Notes: generated by a model not told the origin, from the letters alone. A DNA stretch of 64,000 bases from Winogradskyella sp. (GCF_028289625.1 NZ_JANQOM010000032.1:1-64000), one strand, 5' to 3'. Numbered from the stretch's first letter, positions 1 to 10,852 are shown. Program-made: numbers and translations.

Positions 1-172
1 TTCTTATCCTGCGAGAGTATTCAAAGGAATGAAGATGGCCGGAAGAATGGGTGGTGAAACAGTTAAAGTTCAAAATTTAAGAGTGTACAAAGTAGTTCCG
101 GAAAAGAACTTACTTGTGGTTAAAGGCTGTGTTCCAGGACACAAAAACTCTTATGTAATTATTGAGAAATAA
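1..172 (+). CDS. rplC: 50S ribosomal protein L3, C-terminal part (truncated by window start)
   Basis: Frame 2 reads [56 protein letters not shown], typical of the L3 C-terminus; stop overlaps the rplD start (TAATG). Confidence 0.95.
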   Translation, partial: SYPARVFKGMKMAGRMGGETVKVQNLRVYKVVPEKNLLVVKGCVPGHKNSYVIIEK

Positions 173-801
173 TGAAAGTAGCAGTTTTAGATATAAACGG
201 AAAAGATACGGGTAGAAAAGCTGAGCTTTCTAAAGACGTATTCGCTATTGAGCCTAATAATCATGCGGTGTATTTGGATGTTAAGCAATATTTGGCAAAC
301 CAAAGACAAGGAACGCACAAGGCTAAAGAAAGAGCAGAAATAGCAGGAAGTACACGTAAGATTAAAAAACAAAAAGGAACAGGTACTGCGCGTGCAGGTT
401 CTATTAAGTCTGGTGTATTTAAAGGTGGTGGTCGTATGTTTGGTCCAAGGCCAAGAAATTACGGTTTTAAATTAAACAAAAACGTAAAGCGATTAGCACG
501 TAAATCTGCATTAAGTATCAAAGCAAACGATAAGTCGATTTTGGTATTAGAGGATTTCAATTTTGATGCTCCAAAGACTAAAAATTTTATTGATGTTTTG
601 AAGGCATTAGAGATTGACAACAAAAAATCTCTGTTTGTATTGGGTGACACGAATAATAATGTATATTTGTCGTCGCGCAATTTGAAAGGTTCTGACGTTA
701 TAACTAGTTCAGAATTAAGCACTTATAAGATAATGAACGCTAATAAATTGGTTCTGTTAGAAGGTGCATTAGAAGGAATTGAATCGAATTTAAGTAAATA
801 G
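172..801 (+). CDS. rplD: 50S ribosomal protein L4
   Basis: 209 aa ORF; GTGTARAGSIKSGVFKGGGRMFGPRPRNY motif; operon position. Confidence 0.98.
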   Translation: MKVAVLDINGKDTGRKAELSKDVFAIEPNNHAVYLDVKQYLANQRQGTHKAKERAEIAGSTRKIKKQKGTGTARAGSIKSGVFKGGGRMFGPRPRNYGFKLNKNVKRLARKSALSIKANDKSILVLEDFNFDAPKTKNFIDVLKALEIDNKKSLFVLGDTNNNVYLSSRNLKGSDVITSSELSTYKIMNANKLVLLEGALEGIESNLSK

Positions 802-808
802 AACACAG

Positions 809-1099
809 ATGAGTATCTTAATTAAACCGATTATCACAGAAAAAGCAACCATGCAAAGTGAGTTGTTAAATGCCTATGCATTTGAAGTGAACACAAAGGC
901 GAACAAGGTAGAAATCAAAAAAGCAGTAGAAGCTGCTTATGGTGTTTCTGTTGAAAAAGTTCGTACTATAAATGTCCGTCCAGATAGAAGAACACGTTAT
1001 ACAAAAACGGGTATTCAACATGGTAAAACAAATGCTGTTAAAAAGGCAATTGTACAACTGGCGGAAGGTGAGACCATTGATTTATACGCTAACATGTAA
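809..1099 (+). CDS. rplW: 50S ribosomal protein L23
   Basis: 96 aa; [15 protein letters not shown] and [24 protein letters not shown]. Confidence 0.98.
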   Translation: MSILIKPIITEKATMQSELLNAYAFEVNTKANKVEIKKAVEAAYGVSVEKVRTINVRPDRRTRYTKTGIQHGKTNAVKKAIVQLAEGETIDLYANM

Positions 1100-1104
1100 G
1101 ACTT

Positions 1105-1932
1105 ATGTCAGTAAGAAAATTAAAACCGATCACATCAGCTCAGCGTTTTAGAGTAGTTAATGGATTTGACGCCATTACTACTGATAAGCCGGAGAAAAGC
1201 TTGCTTGCTCCGAAAAAAAGATCTGGTGGTAGAAACAGTCAAGGAAAAATGACCATGCGCTACATTGGTGGAGGTCATAAGAAGAAGTATCGTATCATTG
1301 ATTTTAAACGTAATAAAACTGGTATTCCAGCTGAAGTTAAAACCATTGAGTACGATCCAAACAGAACAGCTTTTATAGCACTATTAAACTATCAAGATGG
1401 TGAGAAGAGATACATCATCGCTCAAAATGGTTTACAAGTAGGGCAAAATGTTGTGTCTGGTGAGAAAGGCATAGCTCCAGAAATTGGAAACGCAATGCCA
1501 TTAAGTGAAATACCTTTGGGTACTATTATTTCTTGTATAGAGTTACGTCCTGGTCAAGGTGCTGTTATGGCACGTAGTGCAGGGGCATTTGCTCAGTTAA
1601 TGGCAAGAGATGGAAAGTTTGCAACTATCAAATTACCATCAGGTGAAACAAGAATGGTATTAGCAGCGTGTATGGCTACGATAGGTGTTATTTCTAATTC
1701 AGATCATCAGTTAATTGTATCTGGTAAAGCAGGTAGAAGCAGATGGTTAGGAAGACGTCCACGTACAAGACCAGTTGTAATGAATCCGGTAGATCATCCA
1801 ATGGGTGGTGGTGAAGGTAAATCTTCAGGGGGTCACCCAAGATCTAGAAACGGTATTCCTGCTAAAGGTTATAGAACACGTTCTAAGACGAAAGCGAGTA
1901 ACAAGTATATTGTAGAACGTAGAAAGAAATAA
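1105..1932 (+). CDS. rplB: 50S ribosomal protein L2
   Basis: 275 aa; [29 protein letters not shown] and [18 protein letters not shown]. Confidence 0.99.
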   Translation: MSVRKLKPITSAQRFRVVNGFDAITTDKPEKSLLAPKKRSGGRNSQGKMTMRYIGGGHKKKYRIIDFKRNKTGIPAEVKTIEYDPNRTAFIALLNYQDGEKRYIIAQNGLQVGQNVVSGEKGIAPEIGNAMPLSEIPLGTIISCIELRPGQGAVMARSAGAFAQLMARDGKFATIKLPSGETRMVLAACMATIGVISNSDHQLIVSGKAGRSRWLGRRPRTRPVVMNPVDHPMGGGEGKSSGGHPRSRNGIPAKGYRTRSKTKASNKYIVERRKK

Positions 1933-1942
1933 TTAAGATAGT

Positions 1943-2221
1943 ATGGCACGTTCATTAAAAAAAGGACCTTATATCCACTATAAATTAGAAAAGAAAGTTG
2001 CTGAAAATGTAGCTTCGAACAAAAAGACAGTAATTAAGACTTGGTCTAGAGCATCAATGATTTCTCCAGATTTTGTTGGTCAGACAATAGCCGTTCATAA
2101 TGGTCGTCAATTTGTACCAGTATACATTACTGAAAATATGGTAGGTCATAAATTAGGAGAATTTTCACCAACGCGATCATTCCGTGGTCACGCTGGAGCA
2201 AAAAATAAAGGTAAAAAATAA
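1943..2221 (+). CDS. rpsS: 30S ribosomal protein S19
   Basis: 92 aa; [29 protein letters not shown]. Confidence 0.99.
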   Translation: MARSLKKGPYIHYKLEKKVAENVASNKKTVIKTWSRASMISPDFVGQTIAVHNGRQFVPVYITENMVGHKLGEFSPTRSFRGHAGAKNKGKK

Positions 2222-2226
2222 GAATC

Positions 2227-2634
2227 ATGGGAAGTCGTAAAAAACAAATGGCGGAAGCTATTAAGGCTGAGAAGAAGCAAGTTGCTTTTGCCAAGCTAAA
2301 TAACTGTCCTACATCTCCAAGAAAGATGCGTTTAGTTGCGGATTTGGTTAGAGGTGAAAAGGCCGAGAGAGCGCTTCAGATTCTTAGGTTTAGCCCTAAA
2401 GAGGCAGCTCGTCGTTTAGAGAAATTAGTCATGTCAGCCATTGCTAACTGGCAAGCTAAAAACGAAGATGCTGATGTTGAGGAAGCCAATCTTTACATTA
2501 AAGAAATTAGAGTAGACGGTGGAACAATGCTAAAGCGTTTACGCCCTGCACCTCAAGGTAGAGCACATAGAATTAGAAAGCGTTCTAATCACGTAACCGT
2601 GGTTATCGATGCATTAAATAAAACACAAAGCTAA
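2227..2634 (+). CDS. rplV: 50S ribosomal protein L22
   Basis: 135 aa; [14 protein letters not shown] and [24 protein letters not shown]. Confidence 0.98.
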   Translation: MGSRKKQMAEAIKAEKKQVAFAKLNNCPTSPRKMRLVADLVRGEKAERALQILRFSPKEAARRLEKLVMSAIANWQAKNEDADVEEANLYIKEIRVDGGTMLKRLRPAPQGRAHRIRKRSNHVTVVIDALNKTQS

Positions 2635-2643
2635 GATAGAAGT

Positions 2644-3357
2644 ATGGGACAAAAGACAAATCCAATCGGAAATCGTTTAGGTATTATCAGAGGATGGGAA
2701 TCTAACTGGTATGGCGGAAATGATTATGGAGATAAACTTGCTGAGGATGATAAAATCCGTAAGTATATCCATGCGCGTTTATCTAAAGCTAGTGTGAGTA
2801 GAGTAATTATTGAGCGTACGCTTAAACTTGTAACCGTTACTATCACTACTGCTAGACCTGGTATTATTATCGGTAAAGGTGGTCAAGAGGTAGACAAGCT
2901 AAAAGAAGAGCTTAAAAAAATTACTGGTAAAGAAGTTCAATTGAACATCTTTGAAATTAAGAGACCTGAACTAGATGCACATTTAGTTGCAGCAAGTATT
3001 GCGCGTCAGATTGAAAGTAGAATCTCATACAGACGTGCAATAAAAATGGCTATCGCTGCAGCAATGCGTATGAATGCTGAAGGAATCAAAGTTCAAATTA
3101 GTGGTCGTTTAAACGGTGCTGAAATGGCACGTTCTGAGCACTACAAAGAAGGACGTATTCCGCTATCTACATTTAGAGCTGATATTGACTATGCTCTTGT
3201 TGAAGCACATACTACGTATGGTAGATTAGGTGTGAAAGTGTGGATTATGAAAGGCGAAGTCTATGGAAAAAGAGAATTGTCTCCATTAGTAGGTCTTTCT
3301 AAGCAAAAAGGAAAAGGTGGACGTGGTGGAAACAAAAACCAACGTCGTAGAAAGTAA
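2644..3357 (+). CDS. rpsC: 30S ribosomal protein S3
   Basis: 237 aa; [27 protein letters not shown]-domain [14 protein letters not shown]. Confidence 0.99.
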   Translation: MGQKTNPIGNRLGIIRGWESNWYGGNDYGDKLAEDDKIRKYIHARLSKASVSRVIIERTLKLVTVTITTARPGIIIGKGGQEVDKLKEELKKITGKEVQLNIFEIKRPELDAHLVAASIARQIESRISYRRAIKMAIAAAMRMNAEGIKVQISGRLNGAEMARSEHYKEGRIPLSTFRADIDYALVEAHTTYGRLGVKVWIMKGEVYGKRELSPLVGLSKQKGKGGRGGNKNQRRRK

Positions 3358-3377
3358 TTTTTTAAAGAAAAGAAAAA

Positions 3378-3797
3378 ATGTTACAGCCTAAAAGAACAAA
3401 ATTTCGTAAGCAGCAAAAAGGTCGTATGAAGGGTAATTCTGGAAGAGGACATTTGTTATCAAATGGGACTTTCGGAATCAAATCATTAGACTCGTCTTTT
3501 ATAACGTCTCGTCAGATAGAAGCCGCACGTATTGCCGCTACACGTTACATGAAGAGAGAAGGTTCGTTATGGATTAAAATATTTCCAGACAAGCCAATCA
3601 CAAAGAAACCTCTTGAAGTACGTATGGGTAAAGGTAAAGGTGCCGTGGAGTATTGGGCAGCTGTTGTAAAACCAGGACGCATATTATTCGAAGTAAGTGG
3701 TGTACCATTAGACGTTGCTCAAGAAGCATTGCGTTTAGCAGCACAAAAACTTCCTGTAAAAACTAAGTTTATCATAGCTAGAGATTACGAAGCATAA
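3378..3797 (+). CDS. rplP: 50S ribosomal protein L16
   Basis: 139 aa; [43 protein letters not shown]. Confidence 0.99.
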   Translation: MLQPKRTKFRKQQKGRMKGNSGRGHLLSNGTFGIKSLDSSFITSRQIEAARIAATRYMKREGSLWIKIFPDKPITKKPLEVRMGKGKGAVEYWAAVVKPGRILFEVSGVPLDVAQEALRLAAQKLPVKTKFIIARDYEA

Positions 3798-3808
3798 TAA
3801 AAGGAATT

Positions 3809-4000
3809 ATGAAGCAATCAGAAATTAAACAGCTTTCTACAGCTGAGTTACAAGAAAAACTTAGTGAGACAAAAAAGAGTTATGCTGACCTTAAAATGGC
3901 TCACGCGGTTTCTCCTTTAGAAAATCCAATCCAGTTGCGTACTGTAAGACGTACTGTAGCAAGATTGGCAACAGAATTAACTAAAAGAGACGAACAATAA
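3809..4000 (+). CDS. rpmC: 50S ribosomal protein L29
   Basis: 63 aa; L29-like ELQEKLSETKKSYADLKMAHAVSPLENPIQLRTVRRTVARL. Confidence 0.96.
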   Translation: MKQSEIKQLSTAELQEKLSETKKSYADLKMAHAVSPLENPIQLRTVRRTVARLATELTKRDEQ

Positions 4001-4017
4001 TTGTATTCTGCTGAAAG

Positions 4018-4275
4018 ATGGAAAAAAGAAATTTAAGAAAAGAACGTATAGGAGTAGTTACCAGTAACAAAATGGAGAAATCCATTGTGGTTTCAGAGGT
4101 GAAGAAAGTAAAACACCCTATGTATGGAAAGTTCGTGTTAAAGACAAAGAAATATGTTGCGCACGACGAGAAAAATGACTGCAACGAAGGAGATACCGTA
4201 AAGATCATGGAAACAAGACCTTTAAGTAAATCGAAGTGTTGGAGATTAGTAGAAATAATTGAAAGAGCGAAGTAA
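4018..4275 (+). CDS. rpsQ: 30S ribosomal protein S17
   Basis: 85 aa; [45 protein letters not shown]. Confidence 0.98.
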   Translation: MEKRNLRKERIGVVTSNKMEKSIVVSEVKKVKHPMYGKFVLKTKKYVAHDEKNDCNEGDTVKIMETRPLSKSKCWRLVEIIERAK

Positions 4276-4277
4276 TT

Positions 4278-4646
4278 ATGGTACAACAAGAATCAAGATT
4301 AAAAGTAGCTGACAATACAGGTGCAAAGGAAGTATTAACAATCCGTGTGCTTGGTGGAACAAAGAAGCGATATGCTTCTTTAGGAGACAAGATTGTAGTG
4401 TCTGTTAAAGATGCAACTCCAAACGGAAGTATCAAAAAAGGGGCTGTTTCAACTGCAGTTGTTGTACGCACAGCAAAAGAGGTAAGACGACCAGATGGCT
4501 CTTACATTAGATTTGACGATAACGCATGTGTACTCTTAAATCCACAAGGAGAAATGAGAGGTACACGTGTCTTTGGTCCTGTAGCTAGAGAACTTCGTGA
4601 TAAACAATTCATGAAAATTGTATCATTAGCACCAGAAGTGCTTTAA
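4278..4646 (+). CDS. rplN: 50S ribosomal protein L14
   Basis: 122 aa; [27 protein letters not shown]. Confidence 0.99.
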   Translation: MVQQESRLKVADNTGAKEVLTIRVLGGTKKRYASLGDKIVVSVKDATPNGSIKKGAVSTAVVVRTAKEVRRPDGSYIRFDDNACVLLNPQGEMRGTRVFGPVARELRDKQFMKIVSLAPEVL

Positions 4647-4658
4647 TTGATAAGTAAG

Positions 4659-4970
4659 ATGACAAAGCTTAAAATAAAATCAGGAGATACGGTACAAGTC
4701 ATTGCTGGAGACCATAAAGGATCAGAAGGTAAAGTACTTAAAGTATTTAAAGATAAGAACAAAGCCATTGTGGAAGGTGTTAATATGGTTAAGAAACATA
4801 CGAAACCTAGTGCACAGAATCCTCAAGGTGGTATTGTTGAGAAAGAAGCATCTATTCATATTTCTAACTTGTCTTTATTAACAAGTAAAGGAGAAACTAC
4901 AAGAGTGGGTTATAGAATGGATGGCGATAACAAAGTGAGATTTTCCAAAAAATCTAATGAAGTAATTTAA
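4659..4970 (+). CDS. rplX: 50S ribosomal protein L24
   Basis: [32 protein letters not shown] at 4659 preferred over the TTG at 4647 in the ORF track. Confidence 0.97.
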   Translation: MTKLKIKSGDTVQVIAGDHKGSEGKVLKVFKDKNKAIVEGVNMVKKHTKPSAQNPQGGIVEKEASIHISNLSLLTSKGETTRVGYRMDGDNKVRFSKKSNEVI

Positions 4971-4972
4971 TT

Positions 4973-5524
4973 ATGGCTTACGTTGCAAGATTAAAACAAG
5001 AGTATAAGGACAAAGTTATTCCTGCTCTTACAGAAGAATTTGGATATAAGAATGTGATGCAAGTACCTAAGCTAGAAAAGATTGTAATTTCTAGAGGTGT
5101 TGGCGCAGCGGTAGCAGATAAGAAGTTAATTGACCATGCTGTTGATGAGTTAACAAAAATATCTGGACAAAAAGCAGTTGCTACGATTTCTAAGAAAGAT
5201 GTTGCTTCATTTAAGTTACGTAAAGGCATGCCAATTGGTGCAAAAGTTACTTTACGAGGAGAGCAAATGTATGAGTTCTTAGATCGTTTAGTAACTACCG
5301 CTTTACCACGAGTAAGGGATTTTAACGGAATCAGAGCTACTGGTTTTGATGGCCGTGGAAATTACAACTTAGGTGTAACAGAACAAATCATTTTCCCAGA
5401 GATTGATATTGATAAGATCAACAAAATCTCAGGGATGGATATCACATTTGTGACTTCTGCTGAAACAGATAAAGAAGCGAAGTCCTTATTAACAGAACTA
5501 GGATTACCATTTAAAAAGAATTAA
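4973..5524 (+). CDS. rplE: 50S ribosomal protein L5
   Basis: 183 aa; [32 protein letters not shown]. Confidence 0.99.
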   Translation: MAYVARLKQEYKDKVIPALTEEFGYKNVMQVPKLEKIVISRGVGAAVADKKLIDHAVDELTKISGQKAVATISKKDVASFKLRKGMPIGAKVTLRGEQMYEFLDRLVTTALPRVRDFNGIRATGFDGRGNYNLGVTEQIIFPEIDIDKINKISGMDITFVTSAETDKEAKSLLTELGLPFKKN

Positions 5525-5526
5525 TT

Positions 5527-5796
5527 ATGGCTAAAGAATCAATGAAAGCTCGTGAGGTGAAGCGTGCTAAAACGGTTGCTAAATATGCTGAGAAAAGAAA
5601 AGCTTTAAAGGAAGCTGGTGATTATGAAGCATTGCAAAAGCTGCCAAAGAATGCATCACCAATACGTAAGCATAACCGTTGTAAACTTACAGGAAGACCA
5701 AAAGGTTATATGAGACAATTTGGTATCTCTCGTGTAACGTTTAGAGAAATGGCTAATAAAGGGTTGATTCCTGGAGTAAAAAAAGCAAGTTGGTAA
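5527..5796 (+). CDS. rpsN: 30S ribosomal protein S14
   Basis: 89 aa; [53 protein letters not shown]. Confidence 0.99.
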   Translation: MAKESMKAREVKRAKTVAKYAEKRKALKEAGDYEALQKLPKNASPIRKHNRCKLTGRPKGYMRQFGISRVTFREMANKGLIPGVKKASW

Positions 5797-5899
5797 AATT
5801 GTGAAGCGAATTAGCTTCTGTACAATTATCAATATAACTATTGTATAATCGGGATTTAGGTTCGAAAACATCGAAAACCAATTCCCTAAACTAAAAACT

Positions 5900-6298
5900 A
5901 TGTACACAGATCCAATAGCGGATTATTTAACGCGAGTTAGAAATGCAGTAAAAGCTAACCACAGAGTTGTGGAGATTCCTGCTTCTAACTTAAAAAAGGA
6001 GATAACTAAAATATTGTTCGATCAGGGCTATATTTTAAGTTATAAGTTTGACGATTCTACAGTTCAGGGTACTATAAAGATTGCTTTAAAGTACAACAAG
6101 GATACTAAAGAGTCTGTCATTAAAAAAATTCAAAGAATCAGTAAACCAGGTTTACGTAAGTATGCTGGCGCTAACGAAATGCCGAGAGTATTAAATGGTC
6201 TTGGTATTGCTATTGTTTCAACCTCTCATGGCGTAATGACAGGTAAGCAAGCGCAAAGAGAAAATGTTGGCGGCGAAGTACTGTGTTACGTTTACTAA
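5900..6298 (+). CDS. rpsH: 30S ribosomal protein S8
   Basis: 132 aa; DPIADYLTRVRNAVKANHRVVEIPAS; GIAIVSTSHGVMTGKQAQRENVGGEVLCYVY. Confidence 0.99.
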   Translation: MYTDPIADYLTRVRNAVKANHRVVEIPASNLKKEITKILFDQGYILSYKFDDSTVQGTIKIALKYNKDTKESVIKKIQRISKPGLRKYAGANEMPRVLNGLGIAIVSTSHGVMTGKQAQRENVGGEVLCYVY

Positions 6299-6309
6299 AA
6301 CAGGAAATT

Positions 6310-6852
6310 ATGTCAAGAATAGGTAAAAACCCAATTACAGTTCCTGAAGGTGTAACTGTAGAGATTAAGGACAACGTCATTACCACTAAAGGTAAGTTAG
6401 GTGAATTAACTCAAGAGTATTCAGATATTGAAATAAAATTTGAGGACGGTACAATTACACTAACGCGTCCATCTGAGAAGAAAGATCACAGAGCAAAGCA
6501 CGGCTTGTACCGCGCATTAATTGCTAACATGATTGAAGGAGTATCACAAGGATTTACTAAAGAGTTAGAATTAGTAGGTGTTGGATACAGAGCTTCAAAT
6601 CAAGGGCAGAAATTAGATTTAGCGATAGGCTTCTCTCATAATATTGTTATGTCAATAGCACCAGAGGTGAAGGTAGAAACAATTTCAGAGAAAGGTAAGA
6701 ACCCGATCGTTAAATTAACGTCACATGATAAACAATTAGTTGGCCAAGTAGCCGCTAAAATCCGTAGCTTCCGTAAGCCAGAGCCTTACAAAGGAAAAGG
6801 TATCAAGTTTGTTGGTGAAGAAATTAGAAGAAAAGCAGGTAAATCAGCATAA
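6310..6852 (+). CDS. rplF: 50S ribosomal protein L6
   Basis: MSRIGKNPITVPEGVTVEI; real ATG at 6310 rather than 6283 in the track. Confidence 0.98.
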   Translation: MSRIGKNPITVPEGVTVEIKDNVITTKGKLGELTQEYSDIEIKFEDGTITLTRPSEKKDHRAKHGLYRALIANMIEGVSQGFTKELELVGVGYRASNQGQKLDLAIGFSHNIVMSIAPEVKVETISEKGKNPIVKLTSHDKQLVGQVAAKIRSFRKPEPYKGKGIKFVGEEIRRKAGKSA

Positions 6853-6941
6853 CAGGATTTACGATTGTAGATTTTAGAATTACGAAGTAAAACTTGTAAA
6901 AGAAAAAATCAAAAATCGTTAATCAAAAATCGTAAATCGAT

Positions 6942-7298
6942 ATGGCATTGACAAAGAACGAAAGAAGAACAAGAATAAAAAACAGAATACGTAAAGTAGT
7001 ATCTGGTACTGAAGTAAGACCAAGATTATCTGTTTTTAGAAGCAATAAAGAAATTTATGCTCAAGTTGTGAATGATGTAACTGGTGAGACCATTGCTGCT
7101 GCATCTTCAAGAGACAAAGACATAGCGAAAGCTAAAGGAAACAAGACCGAAGTTGCTGCTTTAGTAGGTAAAGCTGTTGCGGAAAAAGCTATTAAGGCTG
7201 GTGTTGAAACTATTTCCTTTGATAGAGGTGGTTACTTATATCACGGAAGAGTAAAATCATTAGCAGAAGGTGCTAGAGAAGCCGGATTAAAATTTTAA
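6942..7298 (+). CDS. rplR: 50S ribosomal protein L18
   Basis: 118 aa; [46 protein letters not shown]. Confidence 0.99.
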   Translation: MALTKNERRTRIKNRIRKVVSGTEVRPRLSVFRSNKEIYAQVVNDVTGETIAAASSRDKDIAKAKGNKTEVAALVGKAVAEKAIKAGVETISFDRGGYLYHGRVKSLAEGAREAGLKF

Positions 7299-7304
7299 GA
7301 CATT

Positions 7305-7829
7305 ATGTATCAAAAATATAAAAACGCAGAATTAGTAAAACCAGGTGGATTAGAATTAAAAGATCGCCTAGTTGGTGTACAGCGTGTAACTAAAGTAACA
7401 AAAGGTGGTAGAGCATTTGGTTTTTCAGCTATAGTTGTTGTAGGTGATGAAGCAGGAGTAGTAGGACATGGATTAGGAAAATCTAAAGATGTTGCTACTG
7501 CAATTGCTAAGGCTGTAGAAGATGCTAAGAAAAACTTAGTGAGAATTCCTATTGTGAAAGGTACATTACCACACGAGCAAAAAGGTAAGTATGGAGGTGC
7601 TAGAGTAAATATTATTCCAGCTGCACCTGGTACAGGAGTTATTGCAGGTGGAGCTGTAAGAACAGTACTTGAAGCTGTTGGTGTACATGATGTATTATCA
7701 AAGTCTCAAGGATCTTCTAACCCTCATAACGTAGTAAAAGCGACATTTGATGCTTTATTACAGCTAAGAGATGCTAAGGCAGTAGCAAGAGAGCGTGGAA
7801 TTTCACTTGAAAAAGTATTTAAAGGATAA
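7305..7829 (+). CDS. rpsE: 30S ribosomal protein S5
   Basis: 174 aa; [46 protein letters not shown]. Confidence 0.99.
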   Translation: MYQKYKNAELVKPGGLELKDRLVGVQRVTKVTKGGRAFGFSAIVVVGDEAGVVGHGLGKSKDVATAIAKAVEDAKKNLVRIPIVKGTLPHEQKGKYGGARVNIIPAAPGTGVIAGGAVRTVLEAVGVHDVLSKSQGSSNPHNVVKATFDALLQLRDAKAVARERGISLEKVFKG

Positions 7830-7840
7830 TCTAGGACAAG

Positions 7841-8020
7841 ATGGCAAAGATTAAAGTAACTAAAGTAAAGAGTGCAATCAATCGTACCAAAAGACAAAAG
7901 CTTACATTAGAAGCTTTAGGATTAAAAAGAATCGGTCAAGTAGTAGAGCACGATGCCACGCCAAGTATCCTTGGTATGGTGAAGAAAGTTGAACATTTAG
8001 TTTCTGTAGAAGAAGCTTAA
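7841..8020 (+). CDS. rpmD: 50S ribosomal protein L30 (absent from ORF track)
   Basis: Read by hand: MAKIKVTKVKSAINRTKRQKLTLEALGLKRIGQVVEHDATPSILGMVKKVEHLVSVEEA* (59 aa), between S5 and L15. Confidence 0.97.
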   Translation: MAKIKVTKVKSAINRTKRQKLTLEALGLKRIGQVVEHDATPSILGMVKKVEHLVSVEEA

Positions 8021-8036
8021 AAATATACACTTAAAA

Positions 8037-8489
8037 ATGGATTTAAGTAATTTAAAACCTGCAGAAGGTTCAGTAAAAAATCAAGGTAAGCGTGTAGGTC
8101 GTGGTCAAGGATCTGGAAAAGGCGGTACTGCTCGTAGAGGACATAAAGGTGCGAAGTCGCGCTCAGGTTATTCTAAGAAGTTAGGATTTGAAGGAGGACA
8201 AATGCCTTTGCAAAGACGTGTGCCTAAATACGGATTTAAGAATATTAACCGTGTGGAGTATCAAGGTGTTAACTTGGATACTTTACAAGAGTTGGTAGAC
8301 GAAAAGAAGATTAAAGATACTGTAGATTTTGAAACACTTGTATCATTAGGAAAAGCTGGAAAGAATGATCTAGTTAAAATTCTAGGTAGAGGTGAATTAA
8401 AAACAAAATTAACAGTAACTGCTCATAAATTTACTGCTACGGCAAAAGCTGCTATTGAAGCTGCTGGTGGTGAAGCTGTAACTTTATAA
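8037..8489 (+). CDS. rplO: 50S ribosomal protein L15
   Basis: 150 aa; RVGRGQGSGKGGTARRGHKGAKSRSGYS. Confidence 0.98.
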   Translation: MDLSNLKPAEGSVKNQGKRVGRGQGSGKGGTARRGHKGAKSRSGYSKKLGFEGGQMPLQRRVPKYGFKNINRVEYQGVNLDTLQELVDEKKIKDTVDFETLVSLGKAGKNDLVKILGRGELKTKLTVTAHKFTATAKAAIEAAGGEAVTL

Positions 8490-8501
8490 GAAAGAATAAG
8501 G

Positions 8502-9866
8502 ATGAAGATAATAGAAACATTAAAGAACGTCTGGAAAATCACTGAGCTTAAGGATAGAATTCTATTAACCTTAGGGTTATTATTAGTATATCGTTTTGGT
8601 GCTCAAGTAGTATTGCCAGGTGTTGATTTTCCTAAATTAGCGGAATTACAAGATTCAGCAGCACAAGGTGGATTATTATGGTTAATAAATGCCTTTACAG
8701 GTGGTGGTTTCTCTAACGCATCAGTATTTGCATTGGGTATTATGCCTTACATCTCTGCATCTATTGTGGTTCAGTTAATGGGTATTGCGATTCCTTATTT
8801 ACAAAAGCTTCAGAAAGAAGGCGCTAGTGGTCAAAAGAAAATTACTCAGATAACACGTTGGTTAACAATTGGTATTTGTTTGGTACAAGCACCTGCATAC
8901 TTAGGAACAATTCCTTCTTTATCAGGTCTGAACTCAATCAGCCAAATGTTAATTCCAGGTTTCTCTGAAGGTGTGTTCTACTTTTCGTCAGTAATTATAT
9001 TGGTAACAGGCTGTGTATTTGCGATGTGGCTAGGTGAAAAGATTACGGATAAAGGAATTGGTAATGGTATCTCATTATTGATTATGGTCGGTATCATTGC
9101 GACTATGCCGCAATCATTCGCTCAAAATATGTTCTCTAGATTAGAAGGTGGAAACGGAGGATTTATGATGATCTTAATCGAGTTGGTGATATGGTTCTTA
9201 ATCATTTTGGCATCAGTATTCTTAGTGATGGCAGTGCGCAAAATTGCTGTTCAATATGCAAGAAGAACAGCTTCTGGAGGTTATGAGAAAAATGTATTTG
9301 GATCACGTCAGTTCCTACCATTAAAGCTGAATGCTTCTGGTGTAATGCCAATTATATTTGCACAGGCAATTATGTTCGCACCTGCTTATATTGGTAGATT
9401 ATTTGGGCCAGAGAGTGGAGTAGGTCAATGGATGCAAGCTAATTTTCAAGATATTTTCGGATTCTGGTACAACTTGGTATTCGGATTGTTAATTATAGTA
9501 TTTACATACTTCTATACGGCAATTACTGTACCAACAAATAAAATGGCAGATGATTTAAAGCGTAGTGGCGGATTTATTCCAGGCATAAGACCAGGTACAG
9601 AAACAGCAGAATATCTAGATAAGATAATGTCTCAAATTACATTGCCAGGATCTATTTTCTTGGCATTAGTAGCAGTATTTCCGGCTTTTGTGTATCAATT
9701 AGTAGGAGTACAACAAGGTTGGGCATTATTCTTTGGTGGCACATCACTATTAATTATGGTGGGTGTGGCTATTGATACCATGCAACAGATTAATTCTTAT
9801 TTATTGAATAAGCATTATGATGGCTTGATGAAAACAGGTAAAAACAGAAAATCTGTTACCACATAA
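8502..9866 (+). CDS. secY: Protein translocase subunit SecY
   Basis: 454 aa polytopic; TDKGIGNGISLLIMVGII, RSGGFIPGIRPGTETAEYLDKI. Confidence 0.99.
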   Translation: MKIIETLKNVWKITELKDRILLTLGLLLVYRFGAQVVLPGVDFPKLAELQDSAAQGGLLWLINAFTGGGFSNASVFALGIMPYISASIVVQLMGIAIPYLQKLQKEGASGQKKITQITRWLTIGICLVQAPAYLGTIPSLSGLNSISQMLIPGFSEGVFYFSSVIILVTGCVFAMWLGEKITDKGIGNGISLLIMVGIIATMPQSFAQNMFSRLEGGNGGFMMILIELVIWFLIILASVFLVMAVRKIAVQYARRTASGGYEKNVFGSRQFLPLKLNASGVMPIIFAQAIMFAPAYIGRLFGPESGVGQWMQANFQDIFGFWYNLVFGLLIIVFTYFYTAITVPTNKMADDLKRSGGFIPGIRPGTETAEYLDKIMSQITLPGSIFLALVAVFPAFVYQLVGVQQGWALFFGGTSLLIMVGVAIDTMQQINSYLLNKHYDGLMKTGKNRKSVTT

Positions 9867-9948
9867 TTATAAAACCAATTTGGAAAGTTCAATGCTAAAT
9901 TTTAGGCAAGGTATTTGTTAAATGAGAATTGAACACTAAAAATAATTT

Positions 9949-10164
9949 ATGGCAAAGCAAGCGGCAATAGAACAAGACGGAACTATCATTGAAGCATTAT
10001 CAAATGCAATGTTTCGTGTGGAATTAGAAAATGGTCACATCGTGACTGCACACATATCTGGTAAAATGCGTATGCATTACATTAAACTTTTACCAGGGGA
10101 TAAAGTAAAATTAGAAATGAGTCCTTACGATTTAACGAAGGCTCGTATAACTTATAGATACTAA
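9949..10164 (+). CDS. infA: Translation initiation factor IF-1
   Basis: 71 aa; [53 protein letters not shown]. Confidence 0.99.
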   Translation: MAKQAAIEQDGTIIEALSNAMFRVELENGHIVTAHISGKMRMHYIKLLPGDKVKLEMSPYDLTKARITYRY

Positions 10165-10249
10165 GAAGTTCAAAGTTCAAAGTTTAAAATTCAAAGTTTT
10201 TTGACCTTGAATTTTGAATACTGAATTATGAATTTTAAACTAAAAAAAG

Positions 10250-10366
10250 ATGAAAGTAAGAGCATCAGTTAAAAAAAGAAGTGCCGATTGCAAATTGGTA
10301 CGTCGTAAAGGAAGACTTTACGTTATTAATAAAAAGAATCCTAGATTCAAACAAAGACAAGGATAA
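10250..10366 (+). CDS. rpmJ: 50S ribosomal protein L36 (absent from ORF track)
   Basis: Read by hand: [38 protein letters not shown] (38 aa). Confidence 0.98.
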   Translation: MKVRASVKKRSADCKLVRRKGRLYVINKKNPRFKQRQG

Positions 10367-10373
10367 AAGAAAA

Positions 10374-10442
10374 AGTCATTAGTAATTAGTAGTTAGATGA
10401 ATCTGCTCGAAATAGAAATGTTTAGGATTCTAACAACTAAAA
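10374..10442 (+). repeat. 69-bp hairpin element, copy 1 (upstream of rpsM)
   Basis: agtcattagtaattagtagttagatgaatctgctcgaaatagaaatgtttaggattctaacaactaaaa, identical to 10853-10921. Confidence 0.95.
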
Positions 10443-10466
10443 ACTAACAGCTAAAAACTAAATTAT

Positions 10467-10841
10467 ATGGCAAGAATTGCAGGTGTAGACATACCAAAAC
10501 AAAAAAGAGGAGTAGTGTCCTTAACTTATATCTATGGAATAGGTAGAAGTAGAGCTAAAGAAATTTTAGACACAGCTAAAGTTGACGAAGGCACAAAAGT
10601 ACAAGATTGGACTGACGACCAAATCGGAGCTATCCGTGAAGCCGTTGGATCTTACAAAATCGAAGGTGAGTTACGTTCTGAAACCCAATTGAACATTAAG
10701 CGTTTAATGGACATTGGATGTTACAGAGGTATTCGTCATAGAGCTGGTCTTCCATTACGTGGACAACGTACTAAGAATAACTCCCGAACAAGAAAAGGTA
10801 GAAGAAAAACAGTTGCTAACAAGAAAAAAGTAACTAAATAA
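10467..10841 (+). CDS. rpsM: 30S ribosomal protein S13
   Basis: 124 aa; [55 protein letters not shown]. Confidence 0.99.
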   Translation: MARIAGVDIPKQKRGVVSLTYIYGIGRSRAKEILDTAKVDEGTKVQDWTDDQIGAIREAVGSYKIEGELRSETQLNIKRLMDIGCYRGIRHRAGLPLRGQRTKNNSRTRKGRRKTVANKKKVTK

Positions 10842-10852
10842 TAACAGACAGT

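Noticed and set aside
187-372. Antisense 61-aa ORF in rplD
   Set aside because: Entirely within a conserved ribosomal protein gene on the opposite strand.
10165-10466. Possible CRISPR-like array in infA-rpmJ-rpsM gaps
   Set aside because: Repeats are only two copies of a 69-mer separated by rpsM, with no regularly spaced short repeats or cas genes.
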